Source: Rotaria sp. Silwood1 (Eukaryota; Rotifera; Eurotatoria; Philodinida; Philodinidae). From it: 64,000 nucleotides of DNA. Below are positions 1-11,186 of the stretch, in pieces. The notes below the pieces were generated by a model. It did not search any database. It saw only the letters and a program-made list of their open reading frames with translations, and had not been told where the DNA came from. Every line of letters starts with the position of its first letter. Position 1 is the first letter of the stretch. A program made the translations under genes and the position numbers. Where the stretch lies: assembly GCA_905250075.1 (NCBI GenBank), contig CAJNOP010000022.1, positions 62,001 through 126,000 of the forward strand, written 5' to 3'.

Positions 1-408
1 GAGAAATCAAGTCAATGATGAACATTTTTTCTTTCAAATTCGAAAGATATTCTTATTATTTGTATTGTGTCGTTGTTCATCTATATTCAACAATGACCAT
101 AATACACACACACACATGCATGTACATGAAAAGAAACGTGACGATAAACGGAAAACAAAAAAAACAAGGGATGCAGAGACCATTCAAGGAATAAGAAAAA
201 AAAAGAAAGCTTTAATAATCATACATAGAAAACAACTATATACAAAAAAGGAGAAGGAAAAAAGCAGAAGACACATTTACTAATGTATCGAGTCACAAAA
301 AAAAAACGAAGAAAAAGAAAAACAAACAGAACACTAAATGTATTCGAAAAAAGGTAAGGAACCAGAAAAGAAGGAGACATAATTAAATGTATACGTGTTG
401 GAAACTAA
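1..408. other. Window edge, no gene seen
   Basis: This is A-rich, low-complexity sequence downstream of the first minus-strand gene. The only open frame on the plus strand is Lys/Arg/His-rich and looks like poly-A and CA-repeat sequence read as protein. It is probably 3' UTR and spacer. I see no coding signal. Confidence 0.5.
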
Positions 409-3400
409 TCACCATATAGGTGGTGGAGGTTGCTGTTGATTATGATTATTATTTTGCTGAACATATTTGGCTAATTGTGCTGGTGGTCGAAAACGATTTA
501 CATTATTCTAAAAGAAAGAATTTAAAATATCATCTTATTATAGTTAGTAATTTATTTCAATCTGTTATCTCTACTAACGTGTATCAATTCAGACTGATTC
601 ATATGTTCTGTGTCTATGTAAAAGCAATATTGTATGTATATAAAATATGATCTGTAACTCAATATATTTAGTATTTCATTGTTTAATAAGACGATAAATA
701 ATTGTAAATTAAATACTAGAAATCTATAGAGACGTTTTGTGAATTATTATTTTGATGAGTAGTCAAATTCAACAGTTTCAAATGTATAAAAGAGCATGAA
801 TGCAATGCACGGATTCGGAAATTGACTTATCATACCCGTCATATTCTTATTATAGTTAGCATAATTCCTAAGCTTAAATCAAATCTCGTAAAGTTTAGAT
901 CAATTGCTGTGTAGTCATTCTGAACTCTCCAACTAACTCACTCATAACTATAAGATAAGTACGAATCTACAAATCTATAACTACCATCACAAAAAACAAT
1001 AATGATAACTTCAAATCATTTTACTTTTTTCTTTTTTGATTTAAGAATATTTTCATCTCTTTCAAATAACCCAATCGATCTTCCATCAATAGTTCCCTGT
1101 TCATTACGTAATGCTGATGCAATACGTTTGGCTGCTGTTTTATTTAAATGATGTACATCACGTAAATGTCCAGTTAAATAACGTAATTTAACTGTTGATT
1201 GACACGGTGTATGTGGTATACGTTCTTGATGTGGTAAAACAGCATTATAATTACTTAATGGACATGATACATATGCTGTTTCATTTAAAACTTGTTCATC
1301 AGGTCGAAATAATATTCGTTGACTAGAATTTTCATTTTTCATCATAGCTTTAACTAATTTCATAGCACTTGCACGATTTAATTGATGATATGCAAGAAAA
1401 TGATCATATAATGCAAAATCTTGTTGTTCAGCTGATGGTGAACATAAACGTATACCATGCATAGGTCCAAGACCAAATACATTATGTCGTGTTAATGGAC
1501 ATGGTGCACGAAAAAATGATGGAAGTATTGAAACAATTGATGCTTCATTTGCTGATGAAAATAATGTTGGATGATCATCAAGATCACCCGATGATACAAG
1601 ACGAACAATTTGCATTGATGCTGCATAATTCAAATAATGATATTGTTTAAGATGTTCAAATAATGATATTTGAGAATTTGAACGACGTATACATGGAATA
1701 TGACGAACTTGATGATGTCGTTCAATACCATATGTATTTGTTGTTAATGGACAATAGTCACATTTGTAAGTTTTTAATTCTCGAACCTACGACAAAAGAA
1801 AAAATTTTTTTTTTCGGTTAGAGAATTAGGATTTGAGATAATGAAAAAAGAAAATACCGTTAATGAATTATGAGGTTGATTAGTCTCACTAGAATTATAA
1901 CGAAAAAAAAAACAAGTGATTAAGAATTTTTTGAAATAAAGTGACATATTTACATTTCTGGTAGTTCATCATCGTTTTCTGTTACTTTTTCGACTAGAGA
2001 ATAAATGAAATAAAAGAAATTTTATTTAATATTGATTTTTTTTTTCTAACTTACTATTTGATGATGAAAGATCTTGATTTGAATAAGAAGTAGAAGAAGA
2101 ATCTAAATAGAGTGTGAACACTTAAATAATCTGTAGATATTTTTATTAAAATAAATAATACTAATAAGGGAACCTCTTCAATTACTCTCCATCCAATTTC
2201 AATCAGTTTTTTGAGCCCGTAGATGCTATAGTATGTTCTAATAAAAGTCCTAAAAGGTATATAGATAAGCTTTTTAAAAAGAAGCGCATGTTGTATAGAC
2301 TATCCATGGAACAGGGTCTAGGTCTTGAAGAGTTTTTGTTATGGAAGCTAATCTTATTGAGTATTTAAGTTAAATGCTTGTTTCGTAGACAAAAAAATCT
2401 CTGACGAAAAGAACCAAGATTACTCCGCATTCAAAAAGTTTTACGTAAGAAATAAATTAGTTTCATCAATCATCGAATACCCCTGAAAAATAAAACTAGT
2501 TGCTTCAAATCGTGGTGAAACTGCTGAGAACAAGAATGGGAGCAATAGGTTAGACTGACACTTAGCAGAATAACAAAGTTTTCTAACTTGTTCTTCGACG
2601 GTTTCGTCCTGACTTGTGGCAAACAATTTGTTATGCTTATTGGAAAACAAAGGTTAACTCAAACAAAAGAAATGCTCTGATAGTACTCATATATGGAGGA
2701 ATAACACAGTAACACCAAACGTAATATAGAAGATTTGCATGTTGAAGAACTAGAGTGGAATGTTTTCAACGTAAAGTCTCGATCAGTCTGCAAGAAAGTC
2801 GACGAAAAAAAAAAAGATGACACATTTATGATTAAATTTCACGTTTATACTCAAATGAAATGAATATTTCTACTAAATATAGGGTTTGCCAATCAATATA
2901 AAAAAGTTCTTTTCTATGTCACGATGTGTTTTGAAACGGTTGATTACTGCGCACATAAGTACAAAGAGCTAAATCTATTCACATAATAATGTTTCTACGT
3001 CATGACTCGCCTACTTAAAATAAAATATCGACAATGGCTTGGAAAACATTCTCTTGAAATCGAAGAAATTCAATATTCTCATCTGATTTTATAATAAATC
3101 GTTTGCAACTAACTGTAGCTTTCTACCAACAAAATGAATAAGATAAAAACAGACTACACAATGTTATTATTTATAGAACACTCGTTATTATCACATGTTA
3201 CTTCTAAGATTCATATAAATTTTAAAACCGTAGTATCAAATTAAAAGAACAATATAAGTGTTTTATTTAATAAAAATATTACTAACTTAGTAGATCTGAA
3301 ATATTTTCTGAACGAGGCCGATCATTTTTATTATTTTGGTCGTGTTTAAGATTTGATATCAAAAACAATCGTGAATCTATAATAAACAAAAAACCAACAA

Positions 3401-3986
3401 CAACAAGACGAATAAATTTATTTGTTTATTGTTAATACAAACCGCCAAATGTACCATATAAACTTTCATCATTAAATGGTGCATTACTAGTATTTGTAGC
3501 TAAAATTAAAAACAAATAGTATCATCTTCATGTCTTTCAAAAAAAAAAAAAAGACTAACCTGTGGCTGATTCATGTTCACCAATTAATTGTCCAATTTTA
3601 TCAATAACAGGTAAAAAAGCAGCTGTTTGTTGTAATCGTGCAAGACATGAACGCATATTAACAAAATCATCTGGTCCAATATTATTTGATACTGATGCTT
3701 TTGATTGTACATAAGCATTTAATTGTCTAAAATGTTCCATTTCATTATCAAGAACTTGATTTAATTTTAAACGTTGTTCAGTTAATCGTTTATCAAATGA
3801 TGCTAATTGTGCTTGTTGTCTACGTGCATCATCTAATAAACGTTGAAAATCACTTGGAAATTGTTGTTGATGTTCAGCTAAATGTCTAATACAAAGAAAT
3901 AATTGACAATGTCGACAGATAGTAAATTGATATGCATCACATTGGGATTGTTGACATAATGCGGGAGATGATAATGTTGAAGCCAT
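409..3986 (-). CDS. B-box-like protein with three Cys/His modules
   Basis: Unrecognised as a family. Exons (5' to 3'): 3986-3560, 3499-3443, 3376-3287, 2102-2055, 1993-1954, 1888-1858, 1786-1016 (stop at 1016), giving 487 aa. All phases agree. Residues 11-39 form a B-box-like zinc site (C11, C16, C24, C27, C32, H35, H39), followed by a Gln/Arg-rich probable coiled coil (about 50-110). From residue 240 a module of about 50 aa occurs three times (about 240, 327 and 406). Each begins CPL[ST], has a His and a second Cys about 18 residues on, then an L-x2-H-[LF] stretch and a YH/HH-x-LN-x2-A-x-A helix. A well-formed terminal exon lies at 507-409, ending PPPPIW-stop. It joins in phase if 1024-1023 is used as a donor (517 aa) and has no other upstream exon available. 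The true C-terminus is therefore either KKKKVK at 1016 or this exon. Intron 3 (2103-3286) is unusually long. Confidence 0.75.
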
Positions 3987-4384
3987 GTCTTGATTTTCTT
4001 TTTCTTCTTTGAAGAAGAAAAAAAAAACTTTTTTTTTTTTCTAACCACAAGAAAAGAAGACAGAATAGAAAAGACGAAATGTAAACCAATCGATCAAAAT
4101 CAACTAGAAAAATAAAATAAATAAACAAAACAGCTGGAGAGAAGAAATGAAATAAACATATGAGTGACATCTATTTTTTATTGATATTCAGCGGCATCTA
4201 GTATCCTTATCTTAATTAAGAATTAAAGTTTAATTTAGAAAAATGAATTATTTTTCTTTTATATTTTCAAATAAAATTTTCTATGCAATAGAGGTCATAA
4301 AATGTTGATCATTACTTGATTGGTTTATGTTTATAGCGAACCATTCAATATAAGAAAAAATTTATTCACAATTTGAGTTTCATA
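3987..4384. promoter_or_regulatory. Divergent intergenic region
   Basis: About 400 bases separate the starts of two divergent genes, so both promoters and 5' UTRs must lie here. The sequence is AT-rich with homopolymer runs. I see no distinct motif. Open frames on the minus strand here are hydrophobic low-complexity artefacts. Confidence 0.5.
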
Positions 4385-4873
4385 ATGCCGAAAAAAACTC
4401 GTTCGAAAAATAAAAGTCATAGTGGTGTAGATAAAAAAGGTAAAATATTAAAAACTAAACGAAAAACCAAAGATCTCGATGAAATTCAAGCAAATATGGC
4501 TGCTGAAACAGCTCGTCAGCTGTTAAATCAGCCAATTGATTATGATGTACCTGGTGCAGCTCAACATTATTGTCTTTATTGCGCGTAAGAGAATAAAATT
4601 TATTTTTCAATTAAAATATGTTTATTTTATATTTTACATAGACGATATTTTATCGATGATCATAATTTACAACATCATTTAAAAAGTAAAGTTCATAAAC
4701 GAAGAGTAAAAGGTTTAAAAACTGAAGCATATACATTGGAAGAAGCTGAACGAGCAGCTGGAAAAGGACAATATCGACCACCACGATCTGTTCATGTGCC
4801 TGATGATCAAAACAATCTTTATAAAATGGATACTGAATCTGTTGAAAATGTTGTTTCATCTGATAATAAATGA
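4385..4873 (+). CDS. ZNF593: ZNF593/Bud20-type zinc-finger ribosome export factor
   Basis: Two exons, 4385-4584 and 4642-4873, give 143 aa. The protein starts [13 protein letters not shown], a basic tail typical of the family. A single C2H2 finger follows, split by the intron: C-x2-C in HYCLYCA, then [11 protein letters not shown], ending in the conserved KSKxHKRRVK type sequence. The short acidic tail also fits. ZNF593/Bud20 proteins shuttle with pre-60S ribosomal particles and help their nuclear export. Length matches the family (roughly 115-170 aa). The frame is open to a TTG 12 bases upstream, but the ATG at 4385 matches family N-termini. The element at 4914 begins only about 40 bases past the stop, so the 3' UTR and poly-A site may lie in transposon DNA. 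Confidence 0.92.
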
Positions 4874-4913
4874 TATTGTTGTTTTGACATGTTAAATCTT
4901 CTGTTAATAGATA

Positions 4914-5695
4914 GGGTGTTTTCAAAGTCTGTGAGAAAACTTTATGCAATTATTTCTTATACAATTCAGACGATTTGATTGTTTTTCTAAACAAAATATT
5001 CAAACTAACTCGTGTCCAATAAGCATAGGTGGCATTTTCTTCTTCCATTAAATTGATAGATCTGAGTAGTGTATCACATTTTTGGTACAAACATCTGTTT
5101 TTCCTCTACTTTCGACGTCATTCTACGTTGCAAAATGTGAGTTGGATAAAAGAAACACTAACTATGTTTCCTATAAATGATATTCCAAAACTCGCTTTCT
5201 TGCATTTTTAACTTTCAGATGATGATTTTATAAAAAAATCTTGAGCTTATCTTAGACTCAAAATATTTAGTCGTCTTGACCATCAACTGAAATATACAAA
5301 AACCATTCTTACTTTGAATTCACTCAAAGTGTTACATAAGTCTTAAACAGATAGATTCTCACTTTAAATTTATTATTATAAACTTATTGGACCAAGTGCA
5401 GCTTGTACGGTTTCCATGAAGCATATTTAGTCATAATTCAATATGCTGGTGTAGCAATCCGAATACTCAATTGTGAGTGATTTTCACAATCATCATAAAC
5501 TTCGCTGATATTTTCTTCTGTTATTTTTGATCCTCTTTCAGAATGTTCTTTATGTTCTATTGTACCAGTCGCTCAACTCACACTTGGCAATTGTCACCAA
5601 ACTCGACCTGCAGTTTTTATTTTGCCACTACAGGGGACTCAAATTTATCTATTAAAAGATATTTTACATCTCACAGACTTTTGAAACACTCTCCA
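4914..5695. mobile_element. MITE-like element with TA flanks
   Basis: The left end (GGGTGTTTTCAAAGTCTGTG) matches the reverse complement of the right end (AGTGTTTCAAAAGTCTGTG, after a 4-6 base indel). TA dinucleotides at 4912-4913 and 5696-5697 look like a Tc1/mariner-type target duplication. No transposase frame is present, so it is non-autonomous. The interior has no clear coding content. Confidence 0.65.
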
Positions 5696-5971
5696 TATCG
5701 ATCTACGTCAAAATAGCTTTGGTACTATCTGTAGCTTTGTCTCTTTGCAGAGATTTTCTCAGATTGAATCAATAATTGATTTAACCAAGCCATCTAAAGA
5801 CAGTGTAAACAAAGTTGATTTTCATGATTGTAGAACACTTGCATGAATACAAGTTTACCAGTTGATGAAAAACAGTGTGGTTTATATGAATCATTGCATT
5901 TGCAAATGCGATTTTTCTACTCAATACTAATGAATTTATGCTAAATTTAAAGTATCAAAACTAAACGACTA

Positions 5972-6315
5972 AAGGGTGTTTCATAATCACTGTTCATCTT
6001 TTGCTAACAATATTTTTTATACTTGCTTTCGACAGAGAGAGCTGAAATTTTTATCACATATCCATCGAACGAAGATCTTTTATTCCTGAAAGTTTCAACT
6101 CTCTAGCTTTAACTGGTGGTGAAATACATCAACAACATTGAAATACACACATTTTCCTACTCGCTGTTTTTTAGATTTTATTTTGACTGTAAAAACAGTG
6201 CAAAAATCTACTAGAAAAATTTATGTACATCAATGTTGTTGATGTATTTTACCACTAGTTAAAGCTAGAGAGAATATTGTTAACAAAAGATGGACAGTTA
6301 TTATGGAACACCCTT
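5972..6315. mobile_element. MITE with long inverted arms, TA duplication
   Basis: Terminal inverted repeats start AAGGGTGTTTCATAAT on the left and AAGGGTGTTCCATAAT on the right, read inward. TA at 5970-5971 and 6316-6317 is the likely duplication. Arms stay alignable through the stretch CTCTCTAGCTTTAACT and CATCAACAACATTG, but the left arm carries roughly 90 extra bases (about 6017-6105) missing from the right arm. No coding capacity. It shares the GGGTGTT end motif with the elements at 4914 and 28258. Confidence 0.8.
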
Positions 6316-8344
6316 TATAACCTTGTATAAATCAACAATAGTATGAAAATATTTTAAACATGTTCTTTTATTGAAAGGTCCTCGTCTGTCGACAATAAAG
6401 ATTCATCTCAACCTTTATGAAAACGATTGAAACGTTCACTAAGAGAAGAACTTTCTGTCGTTAAAACTGAAATGTCAACAAGATAGATCCAATGTTATAC
6501 GTGCTTTCAGCAGCTATTAACAATTTTTTAAGCAACTATGTATTCCTTCTTTAGAGACTTCTAATGGAAATATTCCTCACTGAATCAGTACATGTTTTGA
6601 AAAGAGCTATCATACATTGATCACACAAATAATAGTGCAACTGTGACTTTTCATTTTCTTTCTCATTACATCTAGAAGTCATCAAAAACCTTTTAACGTA
6701 AAGTCTTGTACAGATGTGTGTATAAATCTATATTTTAAATTATCAATATGTTTTCGTCATGCCATAGTCGAGTCATGCATAATACGCCAAAGAGGCACTA
6801 TTTTGTTGATTCCGCAGTCGAGTTCCGAGTGATTCATAGAAAACAATCGTGAGAAACAACGACTTGTTATATATTGATCAATAAACGATAATTATTTTTA
6901 TTTCTATTAAATAGTAGCCAAACAATTGATTGATATTTTCAGAAGAAACGTCTGGTATTTTACTTTTTTTCATAACAAGTTTCGAATAAATGGCAGATTC
7001 TAAATCAGTAAAGTACCTTCGTTTACTATGACTGCTGCTGATGTTATGAAAAATAGATAAATGAGTCCTGGATGAGTAGTAGCAGACAAGTGGTAAAAGC
7101 ATTCTAATCATTCTTGGCAACTTGTTGGACACAGATTTCGGTTAACTCTGAACCTCAAGCAATGACATCAAATATCTATCACTGATGCACAATGATTATG
7201 CCATATTTGTGAGATATTGATAATCGATGGTCGAAAACATTCGAATAACCGCTTGAGATTCTCCGAGAATGTTAAGGAAATGAGTCATTTATTGAATGCC
7301 AAACTAGTTACTGTAGTTGTATGTCGTGATTACCTTCCGAATCAGAACACTTCACCGTTTGGTTTGATTGCTGCGCATTGTGCAACAGATTCTTTATGTT
7401 TCATATTACATTCTCTTATTACCTTGTTTTCAATTTTTTATACTTGGACAATATCATGTATATCAGATTGTGAATGATCAATCAAACGTGATATTGATGC
7501 ATAACAATTCCTTTCCCTTTTTTATTTATTTTTGAGGAAAAAAAGCATGGTATAATTAGTCGCAATACGTAATTGGCTTGCCTTTCTCACCTAGAGGCGA
7601 ACGTGAATTCCGTTCATTTTGGCATACATAAACCAAAATCTCAACCAATCAATTTTATAATTGCTACGACAATAAATAAGCGTAAATCTTCATCAAGGCT
7701 CGTTACAAAAAGAAGCAAAGGAACAATAAATGAAAATTGATGTACTACTCTCTTTGAGAAATATTTTCTCTAGAACTCCAAGCAGTTGTGGATAATAAGT
7801 GATTGCTGTTATTAAAAAAGTGACTATTATAACGAGATCAGTATCGGGGCTCAGGCTGAATCCGGTTTCAATAGCATAGTGCCTTGTTTCTCATCGCAAG
7901 TTACAGTAATCAAATACTATCTGCAACAATCTTGTTTTGTGAGGTAAATATTTCTCTATAGAGTGTAGTACTTATATTTTCTTGAATGTTTTTCATTGCT
8001 GTGATATGATACATTTTTTTCAATCGAAACTAAAAATATTAGTTTGTCAATTTCAAGATGATTTCATATTCAACGACAAGATTAGAGGTAAACTTCATTT
8101 TGTCATCTATTCGGCATTGGCGGACAACCTCAAATTTTCTTTCGTTTTCATTCTGCCTTGGATGAATAGAAGCATATGAAATCTAGCTCCATTGCTTCAT
8201 TAAGAAAAATAAATCTCAGGAATAAGCAATACAATGGTTGCTTAGAATACATGAACAGGATGTATAAAATCTCAGAATCCTAAAAAGCAAAATTTTCTGT
8301 TTTTCCTTTCACAGTTCTTTCATGAGATAAAATCAAATTTGACC
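6316..8344. other. Spacer with possible decayed coding sequence
   Basis: No intact gene. On the minus strand at about 6890-7130 there is a protein-like open stretch (containing YFTDLESAIYSKLV and IPDVSSENINQLFGYY) without a clear start or splice partner. It may belong to the decayed sequence at 8345-8861. I do not recognise it. Confidence 0.3.
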
Positions 8345-8861
8345 AGGCACAGCCATTCTCTTTAGCAGAAACCTATTTTTTTCTAGAACAACTGATTTCA
8401 CGACAAACCATTGAGCTACTGCACACGTACTCTGAAAAATAGCTTCATGAAGTTCGGCTTCTTCAAATTTTATTTCAAGTTTTGACCATTGATGATTTTC
8501 TAGCGGATGAGATGCTTGACATATCTATAATCAATAATAAAGCAAGATCGCAAATTATAAATACTGTCATAAAAGAAGATAAAATGAGGGCACTCCAACT
8601 TATTCGAATTGGTAGAGATGAATAATCTATTTACCTTATGAATTTATCGAAAACTCTTCGGGAAACACTATGAAAGTAAAGTTTTAGCTTATCATTTTGG
8701 TTGCCTATGTTGTATAACAAATCTAGATGGGAAGCATCAGTCCAACGTCAACATTTTATTCTGTTTGTGTTACAAGTGGAGAAAATTTCTTACCTCAGAT
8801 CAATTGCATCTTGATCAAATGAGTATTTTTCATTTCGTGGAATCCATCTCTCAATAGTTTC
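8345..8861 (-). pseudogene. Decayed multi-exon gene, unknown family
   Basis: Three protein-like blocks lie in gene order on the minus strand. Block 1 is 8861-8794 (contains RWIPRNEKYSFDQDAID) and ends at a good GTAAG donor. Block 2 is about 8750-8637 (contains LLYNIGNQNDKLKLYFHSVS) followed by GTAAAT. Block 3 is 8527-8345 (contains HPLENHQWSKLEIKFEEAEL and AQWFVVKSVVLEKNRF), preceded by a TTGATTATAG acceptor and closed by TGA. The reading phases do not connect across the putative introns, which argues for decay. I do not recognise the protein. It could be a lost gene copy or a degraded transposon ORF. Confidence 0.4.
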
Positions 8862-10281
8862 TTACCTCAATGAATTTCATTTTTCACAAAAAAAACGCTT
8901 GCAACTTGTTATGTTGTTGTCTGATTGAGTATGTATCCAATTACACCTTCCCAAGTGACCGAGATCTGTGCAAAATGTTCCTTACTTCATTAAAAAACGG
9001 GTCTCTTCAACACAACAAACTCATCCACCTTTCCCCACATATTTAGATTTGAATAACCATCACCGCTCTGTCTAGTCAAGATTTTAGACTATAACAGTTA
9101 CTAGACAAATGGTGTGGGTGTGGGTGAGGGTGTAATTGTTCTCTTGAATCACAGCACCACCCAGACAACGCGTCTTAGCATAACGGTGAGTGTTACTACT
9201 ACCACTCCGAGTAGCATGAGCACTGCCAGAAACATTGATAGTAAGATAAACAATAACAAGTATATTCTGGGCATGCAAATTGAATTGGTATGGTTGATAT
9301 TTATATTTATAATAATCATCGGAACGAATGACTAATTCGAACCAAACCACTCAGCCTTGTTTATTGAAAACTCTTTTTTACTCAACATTCATTCTAAGTT
9401 GTTTTTCTAGATAGTCTTTCCTGTAATTTTTTTAAAAATACATTCCTTTGTTTTTACCTTTTCTAATTTAAGATTTAAATAAAAGCTGATTGCTGGTGTC
9501 GAGTAAGCTTTTAATAAGTTTTGTGTGGTAAGAAAGTGGCGAATAATGGAAAGAGTATTGAAACTCATGAGTAGTTTGATGTTAAATATTGCAAAGAGTA
9601 AGTTGGAAATATGTTCGATACATAAGGATACTTTGATGATGTCCAATTTTTCATTATTTGGATGTGAAAGTCATCATGTTCAATGTTCTATTTATGATAA
9701 AATTTTCAGTACAATCTGTTTGCTGTTCTCTGAGAACGAAAGAGGAGAAAATTGGAGACCGAAAGTAGTCTTCAAAATTAGGAACATATTTTTATGATGT
9801 CAATAATCTCAAAAAAGAATTAAATATTGCTCTACTTATTTTTAATTTAAACTTGATTCAAAAATATCTATTCCTAATTGTTCTATATGTATATGGCAGT
9901 CTATGAATATTTTTTTTTATCAAATGATTTGTTTCTTAATAAAAATAGCTGTTTAACGACAAAAATTAGTGAAATAACTAATTTTTGTCATATCCTAATT
10001 GAATCATTTTTCAAATTCCATTTCAGGATACAAATGTAAAAATATATAAGATATATTGCTAGCTTAAATCTCATGCCTATTTCAATATAAATGCTTAATA
10101 AATCTAGAAAAAATTGCAAGTTCAAATATTAAAACTTGTATTGGAATTTAGAGACTTACAAATATTGAGCTGATTCTGAACAAGTTAGAATACTGTAGTA
10201 GAATTTTGATGGAAATTTGGCAGGCTTTATGCGTTTAGGATTAGTTCAGAATAGATTCTGACTAAAACATTCGAGACACCC
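8862..10281. other. Spacer, no intact gene
   Basis: Contains the TGTGGG run at 9113 and a perfect 13-bp hairpin at 9958-9989 (arms GACAAAAATTAGT, loop GAAATA). Open frames at 9084-9350 and 9407-9797 on both strands overlap each other and show no splice logic or protein similarity that I recognise. Confidence 0.45.
9113..9133 (+). repeat. Short TGTGGG telomere-like run
   Basis: The sequence reads TGTGGGTGTGGGTGAGGGTG, about three and a half units of TGTGGG with one base change. From memory, TGTGGG is the telomeric unit described for the bdelloid Adineta vaga. The run is short and could be chance in isolation. Confidence 0.45.
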
Positions 10282-10714
10282 CAGGGTTGGAACCGGGCCG
10301 GTAAAGACCGGAATTTCACCGGTTGAAATTTTTCAAAAATCTTCTTTGTTAATCCTGTCTTTGACCATAAAAACTAAGGTATCACATGTTCTTTCTGTCA
10401 GAATAGGTAAAAAAGTGCTCAAAACATATGTTATATTAATCGTTTTTCCTGATGTTCTCTTTAAAAAGATTCATTATGATGAGCGTCTTTTACATGCGCC
10501 TTAAACTATTTCATATTTGGAGCGATTTTTTCTAAAAATCGGTTTTCAAAAAAAATTCGACATTTTTCCACCGGTTTTTAACCGGTTTTCACCGGAATTT
10601 CACCGGTTGGACATGTGATTCCAACCGGCCGGTTTCCGGCCGGACCGGACCGGTAGGATTTTTCAACCGGTCGGACCGGACCGTTTTAATATTTCTCAAC
10701 CGGTTCCACCCCTG
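10282..10714. mobile_element. hAT-type MITE with perfect 8-bp duplication
   Basis: The left end CAGGGTTGGAACCGG and the inverted right end CAGGGGTGGAACCGG form the terminal repeats. The flanks are identical 8-mers, AGACACCC, at 10274-10281 and 10715-10722. An 8-bp duplication and CAGGG ends are hallmarks of hAT elements. The element has no ORF. Its interior is dominated by repeated ACCGGTTT/CCGGAATTTCACCGG words and is far more GC-rich than its surroundings. Confidence 0.88.
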
Positions 10715-11186
10715 AGACACCCACATCCGCATTTTAGTCGACCATTTCAGTGTCAAACTACCCGTGATTAATGGTCAGTAAACGGGTGATTTTTTGTCCA
10801 GTTTGAATCACATGAATAATATTTCATATACTAAAATTGTATTTCAGATAAAAATGTTTCCCTAAATTATCATCATTGTTTAAAAATAACTGCAGATCAA
10901 ACAACTCTGAATGAAACAAGTGATCTTTATCCATGATTGATAGTGACCTCTTTTGATTACGTTTCGTATTGACTAGGTTTTCATGACCGATACACATACT
11001 TTCTCTTTCTTTTTCTTCCTTTTTTCTGTTTTTTTTTGGGGTTGTTCTGACTACTGGACTTTTTTGTTTATTGTGTTGCATAACTTGCGACACTTAATCG
11101 ATTAACAATTAAATAACTGTCTATATATACATATATATATATATATATATTATTTTAGTTTATTATATTTCTTATCAAAGAAAAAC
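10715..11186. promoter_or_regulatory. Upstream region of the TDP-43 gene
   Basis: Holds the second copy of the hAT duplication, then AT-rich sequence ending in a TA microsatellite at 11122-11153 about 35 bases before the ATG. Promoter and 5' UTR of the downstream gene must lie here. No specific motif is recognisable. Confidence 0.4.

Noticed and set aside
65..650. Plus-strand open frames of 72 and 76 aa
   Set aside because: The first is Lys/His-rich low complexity from A-runs and CA repeats. The second is antisense to the minus-strand terminal exon at 409-507, which has much better coding character.
9084..9350. Overlapping open frames on both strands
   Set aside because: Mutually antisense, with no splice signals and no recognisable domain; the TGTGGG run inflates one of them.
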